Shown here: piece after piece, positions 21,844 through 34,175 of the stretch
Layout of the letters: each line of letters opens with the position of its first letter
Numbering within the stretch: the stretch's first letter is position 1
Source of the DNA: Apoderus coryli
Taxonomy: Eukaryota; Arthropoda; Insecta; Coleoptera; Attelabidae
Assembly (NCBI GenBank): GCA_911728435.2
Contig: OU452199.1
Span: 248,001-312,000 of the forward strand
Reading direction: 5' to 3'
Length of the DNA stretch: 64,000 nucleotides
Translations under genes and position numbers: made by a program
Notes under the pieces: generated by a model
Seen by the model: the letters and a program-made list of their open reading frames with translations, nothing else
The model's database searches: none
Told to the model about the DNA's origin: nothing

Positions 21844-23992
21844 TAGTTTAGCCATCTGGTTGTTATTGACATCTGCATGATCGACGTATTCAGACGTAAA
21901 CAAACTTCATTTAACGTCAATATCGGCAACAGTGGGCTTTATGTTCGTTCGTTTTTGAGAATGATGTTGCAAATTTAATCTCATTTTGCATTGCATGCAG
22001 CACCGGGAAATTCACTTATCATCTGTTATTCCGAGCGACAAAGCTAGATATGGAGTAACAAGATTGATACTTTATCTCTTGGTGACAGAAGACTGCAATA
22101 AAATACGTTTTCCTATTGTCGGTGCAGAATTAGCAGTCTAATCAAAATGATTTTTGAATAGTTATCAGCTGTAATTGACATTTTGGTTTTAACATTACTG
22201 ACGTATCGATGCATACGGAATTTATCCATCTTTTTTATAAGATCAAACAAATGAACTAAAATACATACTCCCTTCGAGGGTCCGTACATTTCCATAATTA
22301 ACAGCCTATTACAAAAAATTTGTCTATGATTATCCCGGCGCTAGTTTAACAGTTTATACTACAAGGACTGTCTAGGAATTATTGAACGATTAGAAATTTC
22401 TATATTTTAAATTTACGTTGCTAAACGGTTAAATTTATCACAACTTCCAATCTCACTACGTTTGTTTAATTATTATTAATAATTAATATACATAATTTCC
22501 AGCAGAAACTCCCGCCCCCACCTCTTTGTCCTGCAAAACTCCATTTTTCTTTCTGAATTATTATTTTGCATCAACATCTACCCCCATGGGACGTATACGC
22601 TCCTTGTATAAAAGTTAACAAATCACACATCTCTCCAAATAAATAAATACATAAAAAAAATCCAAACGATTTTTTTTTTTTTTAATTTTTAATTATTAGT
22701 AACTAAGAATTCATGAGGCTGTTAAACACTATTATAATTTAGTAACTTATTTAATTAATAATTTGAATTTTTTATGTACATATTAATCTTAATAATAATA
22801 ATTAATAATTGCATAATGTGTAAATAAATAAATAATAATTGAACTATTCAGTTTACATTAAAAAAAATAATAATAATACGAAATGAATAAAAAATTAATA
22901 ATAAACATACAAATAATGTTCCCAAATCGACGCAGGATTTGAATTTTTATCTTTCAATGCGCTCAGGATGGCAATCTGTAGCATGAACGGTCTCCACTAT
23001 CCAAAGAATTTGATGTCCTTCAATTGTCACAACAAAATTATTTATAACCCTTTAGCACAGTCGGAATTTATTTTATTTTTGGAAATTCTTTAAATTATTA
23101 TAATCTGCCGTATAAAGTATAAAATTGTACTTTACAAATCCCCCTAAAGGAGAATAATCATGCTGAAACTAACGTTTCCAATATGCTTTTTCTCCATTTA
23201 AATCCCGACTCGCGTTTCGCTATCAATGTTACAACCCTCGAAACAATTAATTATCCTTACTAAAATGAATACTGCTAACTTAAAGGATAGAAAAGAAGTT
23301 TAATTGAAATCTTGCGTTAACTTTGGGGACATTCTTCACAGGTAATAAGTACCTTGATATTTCAAAACAACAAAAAAATAATTTAAAAATTTCCGTACTT
23401 AATATGCTTCTGAAATTATTTAAAAAGTTGCTTTGGAAAATTTTTATTTAGGAAAATAATTTTTATTTATTGTTTAAACCTATTTTCACAGAATATTTTT
23501 TGTATATTTTTTTTAATAAAAAATAATTATTAACAAATTTGAAATCAATAAACTTCTTATTTGAAACTGTAATTATTTCGTTTATATTTTGAGATTTACT
23601 CAGGTTTAACTCAATCATAGTTGTTCAATAATAATAATAATAATGTGCTGAGAGCAACTAATGACCATAGAAGTCGATGATCCTTGAACCCTGAAAAAAT
23701 AATGTGGCGGGTTTTTTTTTTTATATTTTTAAGTTAAGGTTGGTTTTAATTTCAAGAAAAATATTGAAATGTACAGTTGCTTGTCGACAAAACTGAACTA
23801 ACAAATTAAAACAATCCTAAGAATGAAAACTCTCTTAGATACTCACAGATTTCAAAATAGCATTTTTTCGCTGAAAATTTTGCGTATTTTCCAAGGTATT
23901 TTGCTGAAAATATTAAAAAATGTTTATACAATCGAATGTTTTACAGTATTTTTGATCAAAAGTTAGATAAGGCAAAATCAACACAAACTGTT
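21844..23992. other. Long AT-rich intergenic stretch
   Basis: Mostly A/T runs, with AATAAT-type simple repeats around 22780-22900 and 23625-23640. No exon with recognisable similarity, RNA gene or transposon terminus could be supported. Confidence 0.5.
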
Positions 23993-25814
23993 TCAGTTTC
24001 TATGTTCCTGCATCTTTTGAATAAGCTGGTCATAAAAAACTTGATTTTCAGGCTTTAAGTAAGGGATCATGTTTTGAATTTCTTTTATTTTAGCGTCTGG
24101 CCATGGTTTTTTAGGGTTTGAATCAGAAACATTCACGTCTAAGTTTCTAAAATAGTCAAGATTCTCTCTCTTTAAAAACTTTTACTCTGCGATATGGAGC
24201 TACTTCAGAGTAGTTATTTTTAACTTCCATCATTCCCTGTTTCAGTAAATTGGCATTCATCTTAAGCATAACCAGTTGGGATATACCGAGATGATCAGTT
24301 TTTAAAGTACTTTTAGCTATAGACATCCAATCAAAGAAACGATTTGTTTACTTGACAAAAAATAATTAAGTCGCGGGGTACTTCCGGCTTCTTTACCCGT
24401 CTTACTTTTTCGATCAGAACGAAATCTCTATCGCACGATAAAAATGTATGACCTGTCTGTGGAAATTTCTGCACAATATTATTGAAAAATCCTTTTGCAA
24501 TCAAAGTAATATGGACGGCCAAAATACCTTGATTTTTATTTTGGCCTTCGCAGTTATCAGACCACATTATCAAAGATTTCTTGGGAGTATTCAATTCCTT
24601 TGTTAGATAATCAAAGATACAGGAACCTATTTCATTGCATCCACGTTTTCCCGTGGTTTCATCCCAAAGATAAACAAATCCAGTGCCATTATCTTCAAGG
24701 TGTACACCTAAGTTAACACAAGCTAGTTGGCGACTATAGTACATTTAGGTGTGGGTCAATGATAGTTGTTTTTGCAAGTCAAAACTTACGACACAGCTAG
24801 AATTTTCCAACATAGCTTCCATAGAATCATTCTTCATCAACTTTTGGGCAGATTCTGCTTTTCTATGGTGTACCCTTGCTTCGATTCCACGTCCTTCTTT
24901 TGAGCAGGAGTTGCTGCTTTTTTTTAACTCCATTTTATATAAATCGCACCTGGGGCATGTGTCAACTCGTGGGGGACCAAAGGATAGATTAAAACTATAT
25001 ACAGGTGGTGTAATATTATTTTCTGTAGTGTACTTTGTAATAAAGGCTGAATGGAGTTTACGAATGTTTAAATCTTCAGCTAAATAGTTTTTTCTCGCCC
25101 ATAGTGACTTTCTCTTGACAATATAAATTCGATGATTTTGGATTTCCAAGACTGGTCTCTTCTTTCGCGTTTTCCTCCTCGTTTTTCTCGTATTGTAATA
25201 TCCCCGGATACAGCAAGATAAGCTTAACTCGTTTTTCCCCAATCAAAAAGGTGCCACACAAAGTATTCCTGCAAACTTCGACTTTTGAATTCCCTGGCAG
25301 TTGTAAATAATATCTGAATGTGTGCTGTCTCCTGATTGAATCTGAAGACTCATAAGTGCCATGCCTTCTTCGATTTATATTCTGTTGTTCAATGTATTTT
25401 CCAAGTGTCCAAAACTTCTTGAAAAGTAGCATTCTTGCCTCAAGTGTAATGGACCTGCAGGCAAAGTTGCACTTACAGGATATCTGAATAAAAAAAAAAC
25501 AGTGTAATAGATAATAGATGACAAAGCAAAGTTTTTGACAAAAAGAATGTTAAAACCTAAAAGCAAATTATATTCTATTAAATATAACGAACCTTAGAAG
25601 GGCCTTTCTTCCCTGGAATGAAAGAATCTTTCTTCTTGTAAGGCTCTCCACTGTTTCTCCGATCTTTACTGTCTTGTCGAACATCACCGGATTTCACTCT
25701 TTTCTTTCTTTGAATTTCCAATGGTATAATATCACTACTCGTCGATGGTATATTTTCATTAATTACTTCCAAATTCTGACTCATTTCGTACTTTACTACT
25801 TTATTATAGCACAA
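23993..25814 (-). pseudogene. DUF7869-like protein, decayed
   Basis: The minus strand resembles the multi-copy DUF7869-type proteins of insects, whose function is not established. A first exon 25814-25593 is joined in phase 0 (donor AAG|GTTCGT, acceptor TTCAG at 25484) to 25483, which opens ISCKCNFACRSITLEARMLL, a short cysteine-rich stretch followed by FKKFWTLG. Further on come LSFGPPRVDTCPRCDLYK, VVSFDLQK, LWDETTGKRGCNEIGS, MWSDNCEGQNKNQG and FLSCDRDFVLIEKVRR, then a C-terminal part reading FFDWMSIAKSTLKTDHLG and ending QKMQEHRN at 23993. The spaced acidic residues (FDLQK, WSDNCEGQNKN, CDRDF) recall an RNase-H/DDE-like fold, which is inference. Damage: a frameshift near 25210, an in-frame TAA after LSLTHT (about 24745), and a frameshift near 24340. 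Confidence 0.65.
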
Positions 25815-27165
25815 AAAATCAACGACGCAAACGTTTGTTTACGATAACAAGTGAAAGTTTCACAAAAAGTGCAATTTTATGAGACTTGGGTCCGTTTGTT
25901 AGGGATTTAAAATATCTCTAAAAGATGACACCACTATGAAAAAAATTTTACATATGCAAGTTTCTCATGGCACTTAGACCCCCTAACCGTAACAAACTCT
26001 AATACAGCGAAATTGGCACCCTTTTTGCATATTTCACTCTTCATTTGTTGAAAATTAAAAAAAAAAAAACTGAAAACGAACAACTTTTTAAAGAAATAAC
26101 CCATAATTATTATTGATCCAAATATTAAAAAGTTAAAAGTACAGCTACAATAACTAAAAAACCACATACTTAATAATAAGAATTTGCTGAGAAACACCAC
26201 AAACAGTTTGTGGCCTATAATGATGATGATACCATCATTGGTTTTATTGCATTTGAAAAACTTTTATACCAAATGATTATGCTGTCATTTCACTACAAAA
26301 TAGCTTAGTGCGATCCTAATTCGACCCGTGAAAACTTTGATTTCAGTATTTTTCTTGTCAAAACTAATCACATTTCGTTGCTGTTTGGCAAAATTTTCTT
26401 TTGGACAGTAATAAATTTAAGTTTTCGTGCTAAAATTATTGAACAATTCTGATTTTGTTTCCTACCCAAACTGTATAAAAAAAAATACTTTTATATCCTG
26501 AAGATGAAATACAAATTTACTGATTAATAGAATCTATGGTGCAAATAAAAAAAACCTGATGTTTAGAATTGTAAGCTACATCATTCCTTCATGTTAATGT
26601 TTTTTTTCTCTATCATTAATTAAAAAAAAAAAATGCAAGCCTTCTTGTCATAAAGAAAATTAAAATTAGTCAAATCAAAGTTGTCTAAATTAACTCTAAT
26701 GTGCCAAAATTATATGACTAAGTAACTAAGGATATACTGTGATAAAATCAACGTTTTGTCAAGCTGAAGCACAATGAAATCTTTCTATTTCTGTAATCCC
26801 AATAGTCGAAAGTAAATTAAATTGGAAAAGGTGACTGTTGATCAGTGGAAAAATAGATTTGGGAATGCATCGTCACAATTTGACCATTCGCCAGGCGGAA
26901 GTTTCGTCGATCCACGACTCACCAGCGGTGCTCGGTCAGCGTGTGAGCTAAACCCTGGGGATTTGCTGTAACGCTGGACCTAATAGGTCAGTGTTCTCTT
27001 GTCCAGCCCTATAATACTTGCCATATACAACGGGTTAAATTCTATTGTAATATTGTAATCAGATCTCTCTTGAAGTAATCCATATCAAATAGGAGTGGGA
27101 TATATTTATCTCATTTATGCACCGCAAGAGCTTTTCTCTATGTCCATGCGTGTTCCACCGATTCT
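25815..27165. other. Intergenic, nothing recognised
   Basis: AT-rich sequence with several A or T homopolymer runs. No gene-like content found. A GC-richer patch at 26880-27010 has no identity I can support. Confidence 0.5.
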
Positions 27166-27309
27166 ATACAGGGTGTCCCAGAATATGTAGGCAATCTCTC
27201 GAAACTGGTTTATTTTATCGATATCGAACAAAAGTACCATTTTTATAGCAAACGTCAGTACGCCACTGCGGCCTTAATGAAATGCCATTGTTTTAAAAAG
27301 GGGTACTCG
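27166..27309. repeat. Single TACAGGGTG-type terminus
   Basis: TACAGGGTGTCCCAGAATAT begins here. It matches the ends of the palindromic elements at 18818 and 20941, but no inverted partner is seen nearby, so I call it a fragment. Confidence 0.4.
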
Positions 27310-28846
27310 ACGAGTCCCTTCTTCTTCTTCTTATGGTGCCTATCCGTTACGGATGTTGGACACTAACATGGCTATTCTTACTTTGTTGACTGCTGCCCAG
27401 AAAAGTCCGGTAGTGGTTAAGTTAAACCATTTTCGCAGGTTATGCAGCCAGGATATTCTTCTTCGTCCTGGACCTCTTTTCCCATGCACTTTACCCTGAA
27501 GTATTGTCCGAAGCAGGTCATACCGTTGTTCATTACGCATTATATGGCCCAGGTATTCCAGTTTGCGACTAGTTCGCGCTCTTTACCCATTCTATGTAGA
27601 ACTTCTTCGTTGGTGACTCTGTCTGTCCAGGAAATCCTCAACATGCGTTTATAGCACCACATTTCGAATGCCTCGAGTCTTCCCAGTGACGCTTCAGTTA
27701 AGGTCCATGTCTCCACGCCATATAAAAGAACGGAGAACACGTAGCATTCTAGTAAACGGACTTTTATTTCCAGTTTTATATTGTGGCTGTTAAAGATTTT
27801 TTTCATTTTGACGAAAGCTGATCTTGCCTTCTCGATCCTTATCTTAATTTCCGTCGATTGGTCCCACTGTTCATTTAAGTTTGCACCCAAATAACAAAAG
27901 TTGGTGATTCGTGTTATAGGTTGTTGGTTAACTAGTAATTGACCAGATGGTATCCTATTTTTGCTTATAACCATGTATTTGGTTTTTTTGATGTTAAAAT
28001 CAAGCCCAAACCTGCTACTTACTTCTGCCACCCTGGAGACAAGTGTCTGCAGACCTTCAAGACTGTCTGCAAAAATATATTGTTCAATCGTTGTCCGTTT
28101 ATAAGTATTCCCTCGTCTATGTCCGTTAGCACTAGGTTCATAATGTGCTCTGAATATGTATTGAACAATAATGGGGACAATATACACCCCTGTCGCACTC
28201 CTCTTTTTATCTTTATGTCGTCTGTTAACTGATCCCCAACTCTTACAGCTGCAGTTTGTTCGTAATAGATATTGTTTATTATACGGCGATCTCTGCTGTC
28301 TAGGCCTATTGAATTCAATATTTTCATCAGTTCGTCATGTTTTATTCTATCGAACGCTTTCTGGTAATCACATATATATCGCAATTCACGTCTCTACATC
28401 TTTGAAAGAGAACTTGTGTAGCAAAAAGTGCTTCACGAGTGCCCAATGCATCCCTGAAGCCAAATTGTGTATTTGTCATGTGTTCTTCACACTTTTTATA
28501 TATTCTTTTATGTATAATTTTTAAAAAAGTTTTTCGATAATCTTCACATTTTTTGGCGTTGCGTTTTTTAGGGATTGTTATAAAAGTTGATCTTAACCAC
28601 TGTTGGGGTATTTTTCCACTTTGGTATATATTGTTGAAGATCAAGGTAAGTCTTTTTACTTCGTCTTTATCCATAATTTTCAAGAATTCTGAGTAGAACT
28701 CGTCTGGACCTGCGGCTTTTCCCTCCTTAATGTTGTTTATAGCAGCTTCTACTTCCGCTTCAAGAATAGGTGGTCCGGTATCGTCATTTTTATTTTGTGT
28801 GATGGTGACATTCCTATCGTCATCAAATGTTGTTGAGTCCCTATCT
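27310..28846 (-). mobile_element. RTE-like non-LTR retrotransposon with deleted YADD box
   Basis: The minus strand reads EGKAAGPDEFYSEFLKIMDK, IPQQWLRSTFITIPKK, TQFGFRDALGTREALFATQV, DYQKAFDRIKH, KRGVRQGCILSPLLFNTYSE, INGQRLNNI, then jumps directly to FADSLEGLQTLVSRV, losing the catalytic RYADD segment (near 28080). It continues with LLYGVETWTLTEASLGRLE, AFEMWCYKRMLRISWTDRV and GKVHGKRGPGRRRISWL. The 3' tail on the minus strand is GGCACCATAAGAAGAAGAAG. Several frame changes; it cannot be active. Confidence 0.87.
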
Positions 28847-29878
28847 AACGTAAATTATACTAAAATTGCATTAATTTATACGAGGCGGTTCAAAAGTTAT
28901 CATTAAAAAACTGAATTTCAGGTCTAGTCTTTAAAGCCTCATAACTTTGCAGCGAAGGCCGATTCGACAAAACTTTATATGAACGTATAACCTTCTTTTT
29001 TCACAACCTACCCCGCCCCGAGAGATTGCCCAAATATTATGGGATATTTCTTTAAGTAAGGAAGCTAGTGGGAGTAGCCCGGATCCGTTTGCGCAGAAGA
29101 TTGGGAAGAAATTCGGAGGAGTGCAGGCTAAAGAATTCATCGAGTATCCTTTTCTAAAATAGGTACTTATAGAAAAATCGTGAGTTTGCTTGAACCAACG
29201 GTTCGGAAATAGCTATTTTAAAAGAAGCTCAAATATTATGGACTAATAGAACCACAAATAATAAATTTATTACGGAATGTATTTCCAAATCATCAAATCG
29301 ATCGATTTTTAAGGTACCTTATTGAATTGTTTTCAATTTTCTTAATGACAAGATTCGTTTGCTTCACATTGTAAAATACATTTTATTTGTATATATAAAA
29401 AAAATACTTATAAGTAAAAATAACTATGTGATCAAGTAAATTAATCCTAGGCTTTTAAATAACAATAATATTTAAAATCATATTATTAATAATAACTAAA
29501 TTATTCTGATTTATTATTAGTAAGTGTAATTTTGCAAAATTAGCAGAAAACAAAATATTTGTACAGTTAATAAATAAATACTTAGTATCTTATAGATTTA
29601 ATAATTTGAAAAAAAAAAACATAATAATAAAGAAAGAGAATAATAATGATAAATTTGTAAGTAATACAGGATATTTTATCGTGCAGGCTAAAGGTGTATC
29701 TCAGAAAAAAGTATAAATATCTTAGAATTTGGGGAAAAGTTGCTTGTCTTGTCTTTATAAAGACAATGTAAAACGTCTGCGCAAAAAAAAAGCCCTAAAA
29801 ACATTTTTTATTTTTCGTATTTAATAATTTTAAACCATTTTGATGTGTTGTTGTTTTTTCTTTCTGAAATGGTATTTA
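28847..29878. other. Intergenic, nothing recognised
   Basis: AT-rich interval between transposons. No recognisable coding or RNA feature. Confidence 0.5.
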
Positions 29879-32073
29879 GGGTAAAGTAAGGTATATTCGT
29901 GATAATTTTCGTTGGAGAGTAATGGAAATAGCATGCGTTGTTGCTTCAATTGTGAGGGACTAACACCCGATAGTTATTCTTGAGATTTATGTATTTTTTT
30001 ATGAGGAAACTTAGAAAATTACTTAAATAAATTTTCAAATGACTGTCCTAGTCAAGGAAAGGTAATTTCGTGACTAGGATATGTAATTTCGTGATATGGG
30101 GTAGGTTTATTCGTAAAATTAAGTCAAAATTTGTTAATTATTGTGTACAGGAAGATTCCTCATCTAAAATACTATAGATTAATGTAAATTTCATTATCTC
30201 AGCTTTCAATTATTCCTGTTATTTCTGGAGATCGCTTCCCAGTTGCAAAACCCGCCAAAAATCACAACGTAATAAGCACCACATGTAAACAAAGTTTTCT
30301 AATGCCTGGACTATTCGTGATATGGAAACGCGACAGGTTGCATCTTCTAGTACGAACATACACTTACTACTATTCGAGATGTCATCCGTCTAAAGCAAAA
30401 CGTAACTTGCTGAGAAATTTTCATAGTTCTATCACTGGAAAAATTATATCGAGAAACTATTCAAAGAACACGATCTGAGAACAACCAGTCACCAATATAA
30501 AACCGATAAGTCTCCTAAAATATTAAAATCTGAAATTAGGCAGGCAATAAAAAACAGCAAAACCACACCCCGGACCAGATGACGTGTATATGGAAACTAT
30601 AAAACTATTTGAAGACGACGGTATCGACTATATGGAAAAACTATTCAATGCCATATACGAATCTACACGACTACCTAATGACTGGCTCCAGTCCGCATTA
30701 ATTCCGATCCCTAAGAAGACGAGCGCTACTAAATGTGACCAATTCCAAATGATCAGCCTGATGAGTCACGCTCTTAAGATCTTTTTAAAAATAATACAGT
30801 CTAGGATTCACAAAAAATGCGAAGAAGACGTAAGCTGCTGCCAATTTGGATTTCGACAAGGATTTGGCACTAGAGAAGCGCTCTTCAGTCTCACAGTACT
30901 GCTTCAAAAATGCCGAGACCAACAGAAAGATATATATGTGTTTCATAGATTACCAAAAAGCGTTCGACTGTGTCAATCATAGCTATCTGCTGGAATTCCT
31001 TGAGAAGAAGGGCATTGACGAGAACGATCTGAGTATTGTGAGAGCGCTTTACATGCATCAGACGGCATTTGTAAGGGTTGGGAATGATAACACAACAAAT
31101 GTTCCAGTTGAACGCGGTGTCCGACAGGGGTGTGTACTGTCGCCCCTTTTCTTCAATGTATATTCGGAGGCCGTTTTCGCTCGTGCCCTAGAAGACTCAA
31201 ATGACGGTATCAAAATAAACGGCCAAACTATAAATAATTTGCGATACGCAGATGACACAGTTATAATTGCCGACAGTCCAGAAGCATTAAAACGGCTACT
31301 TGACAAAATATCATCTGAAGGAGACCAACTATCACTGCGGATAAATATCGATAAAACAAAAATGATGGTTGTAAGCAAAACACCGGCGGCCCGAACAAAC
31401 CTCCTCATATATGGAAAACCTATTGAATGCGTTTCAAAGTTTAAATACCTCGGTCATTGGATTACTGAAGACCTAAATCCAGACACGGAAATAATCTGTC
31501 GAATAGAACAAGCCAGGAAAACATTCCTCAGTATGAAGAAACTATTGACTAACTCAAGCCTTAACTTAAAACTAAGGTACCGCTTTGTTAAGGGATATGT
31601 CTATTCCGTCTTATTATATGGGACCGAAACATGGACCCTTAAAGTCAACACCCTCAACAAACTGGAAGCGTTCGAAATGTGGATTTTCAGAAGACTTTTG
31701 AAGATACCTTGGATCGCACATATCACCAACGCTGAGGTCTTGAATAGAATGGGCAGAGACAGAGAACTCCTTACCATAATAAAACGAAGGAAAACTGCAT
31801 ATCTTGGTCACATACTTCGCAACACAAGGTACCAATTCCTGAAAGTAATAATGGAAGGGAAAATCGAAGGGAAACGGGGCGTAGGCAGGAAAAAACATTC
31901 ATGGCTCAAAACATCAGGGACTGGACAAACCTAGACGCCCATACACTATTTAGAGCCGCACAGAACCGAGAAGAGTTCGCTATAATTGTTGCCAACATTC
32001 ATTGAAATGGATATGGCACTTTAAGAAGAAGATCGCGAACTTACCTATATCACGAACATACCTTACTTTACCC
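29879..32073. mobile_element. TA-flanked DNA element carrying a nested LINE
   Basis: Left end GGGTAAAGTAAGGTATATTC is preceded by TA (29877-29878). Right end is the complement of GGGTAAAGTAAGGTATGTTC followed by TA (32074-32075). Motifs of the form TTCGTGA(T/C) recur inside (near 29898, 30067, 30090, 30310 and 32050). No transposase is seen; the bulk of the interior is a LINE inserted later. Confidence 0.65.
30480..32033 (+). mobile_element. RTE-like non-LTR retrotransposon, RT largely intact
   Basis: Plus strand: MYMETIKLFEDDGIDYMEKL, LPNDWLQSALIPIPKKTSAT, CQFGFRQGFGTREALFSLTV, then after one frameshift near 30940 CFIDYQKAFDCVNH, RGVRQGCVLSPLFFNVYSEA, INNLRYADDTVIIADSPEAL (catalytic YADD kept), FKYLGHWITEDLNPDTEI, LLYGTETWTLKVNTLNKLEA and GKIEGKRGVGRKKHSWLK. 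It ends in the (AAG)n tail GGCACTTTAAGAAGAAGA, as in the minus-strand copy at 27310. The endonuclease half is missing. Confidence 0.88.
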
Positions 32074-32285
32074 TACTTGTTAAAATCCGTTCAGGCATAT
32101 ATGGAAGTTATAGTCTTCTTTCTGTCAGCGAAAATGCAGAATACAGAATTCATCAAAAATTGTAGAATAAACACTGTAATGTTTATTGCTGATAGGTTTT
32201 TTTTAATGTTAATTAGGGAATATTTAGTTGAAAAAAAAAATAACTCAATTTGTAAATGATAAATTCCGTTAACTAGCGGAAAATT

Positions 32286-32960
32286 TACTTACTTACTTAC
32301 TCCATGGCTCTACAACCCGGGGTGGATCTTGGCCGACTGTACTATTCGCCTCCATTGTTGTCGATCTTCCATCAATGCTGGGTCGTACTCTATCCCAATG
32401 GTCCTTAGGTCCGTTTTGATGTTGTTCCGCCATCTCATTCGGGGGCGCCCCAAAGGTCTTCGTCCCACTGGTACTCCCTCCCAAGCCAATTTTATCATCC
32501 GTGTGTCAGGCTGTCTTTGTACGTGACCCGCCCATTGCAGTCTTCTTGTCTTTATCTCCTTCACAATATCTGGATCTTTGTATAATTCTGCTATTTCTTG
32601 GTTGGTTCTTATTCGGTACTGTTGTGTTTCTGGGCTTCGCAGTGGTCCAAAAATCTTGCGCAGAACCTTCCTCTCAAAGATTCTCAATTTTCGTTCGTTG
32701 TCTTTCGTCAGGGTCCAGGTTTCGCTAGCATACATAACAGTCGGTCGTATAATGGTCTTATAAACTTTAATTTTTGTTCTTCGCGAGATGTTCTTCGATG
32801 CTAGTACTGACTTTAGCGCATAGAGACATTTGTTTCCACTTTGAATTCGGACTTTAATTTCCTCTGTCAGGTTGTTATCTTGTGTAATTGTGGCTCCCAA
32901 ATACTTAAAGGTTGCGACCCTCTCGAAATTGACTACAATTTCGAGCGGAAAACTACATAC
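32286..32960 (-). mobile_element. 3' end of a non-LTR retrotransposon with tetranucleotide tail
   Basis: A 196-residue minus-strand frame (32900-32310) shows the C-terminal region after the RT: MGATITQDNNLTEEIKVRIQ, IIRPTVMYASETWTLTKDNE, RKVLRKIFGPLR, LQWAGHVQRQPDTRM and GRPRMRWRNNIKTDL. The palm domain is absent, so the copy is strongly 5'-truncated. The 3' end runs into a (GTAA)n repeat at 32286-32301. Confidence 0.82.
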
Positions 32961-33209
32961 GGATATAAAAATAATTTTTGCTGCGATTTTTTGTAGAACA
33001 TACGGTTTCCCAACTCTTTATGAAGGAATCATCCTGTAAAAAAATGGTTATAAATAAAAATCATAACTGAAAACATACAAAAAACATCAATTTAACACAT
33101 AAGTATGCATAATATGTTGATATCAACAGTTTTTTATTCGAATTAGAATAATGAAATTGGTAGATATGAGACTAGTTCTTCTCAATATTACTTTTTCCAC
33201 CATCTCGAT

Positions 33210-34175
33210 CAGGGGGTTCCCAAACTTATTTTGTCTACTGCCCACTTTGAGAATAAATTATTTTTGAGCGCCCCCCTTTTTTCACCTACTTAAAAACTCA
33301 CGTCTGCCCATATTCTTTTTGTGCAGAAGCAGTTTAGCTGCGAAAGCAGCAACGACATTTGATGTTTTAATTAAATTTAGTTCATCGCCTTGCAGTTGGA
33401 GATTCATGTCGTTGAACAATTTATACAGATCTGTCATGTAAGCTATATCATTCTTTGATGTAATGAGCTTGTTGCGCAATCCTGTATCTTTATTTTCCAA
33501 GAACTCTATCACAGAGTCAAACAGGTTGTAAAGTCGAGTCAGACAATTGCCTCTTGATGTCCAACGAACTTCAGTATGAAGCAACAAACGGTTAAAATCT
33601 TCGTCACTAGTAACACAAAGCTGATGAAATAATCTATCATTCAAAGAGCTGATTTTATTGACTGCTTTGATGACATATTGCAGTGCTTGAAATAGTCGTT
33701 CACTTAAGTTTCTAGCAACCAAATGGTGTCTATGAATAACGCAATGTACAGCAAGGACATCTGGAATTTTATTTTTTAAGTACGCTATGAAGCATTTATG
33801 GCACCCTGTCATAGCCGGAGCGCCATCCGTAGCAACTGATATAATATTTTTCAAGGGAATCTCTTTCTCATCAAAAAACTTTTCCAATGTATTGAATATG
33901 GTTTCGCCTTTTGTATCGGTCTCTAAATTTCTAGCAAACAATAGGTCTTCACATATTTTCTCATATTCATCATCATCATTAGTTGGCAAAGGAAAATTAC
34001 CTATCTAGGAATACTAATAACTATTAAAATTCGAAAGTGTGTCTGTATCGAACCGAGTTTGAGTCCTCCTAGCTAGATAAAATTACAAATCGCCTCTACA
34101 CAACGCCTCCATTTTTTTTCTGGGTCTCTTACCGCCCCCCCTTGAGGCCTGCAGCGCCCACTTTGGGAACCGATG
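33210..34175 (-). mobile_element. hAT-family DNA transposon relic, internally deleted
   Basis: Ends CAGGGGGTTCCCAAAC and complement of CATCGGTTCCCAAAG. The flanking 8-mers ATCTCGAT (33202-33209) and ATCTAGAT (34176-34183) form an 8-bp target duplication with one mismatch, as expected for hAT. The minus-strand frame 33989-33282 is the middle of a ZBED5/SCAND3-like hAT transposase: DTKGETIFNTLEKFFDEKEI, SVATDGAPAMTGCHKCFIAY, VLAVHCVIHRHHLVARNLSE and EVRWTSRGNCLTRLYNLFD. The BED finger, N-terminal catalytic part and C-terminal dimerisation region are missing. Confidence 0.9.
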
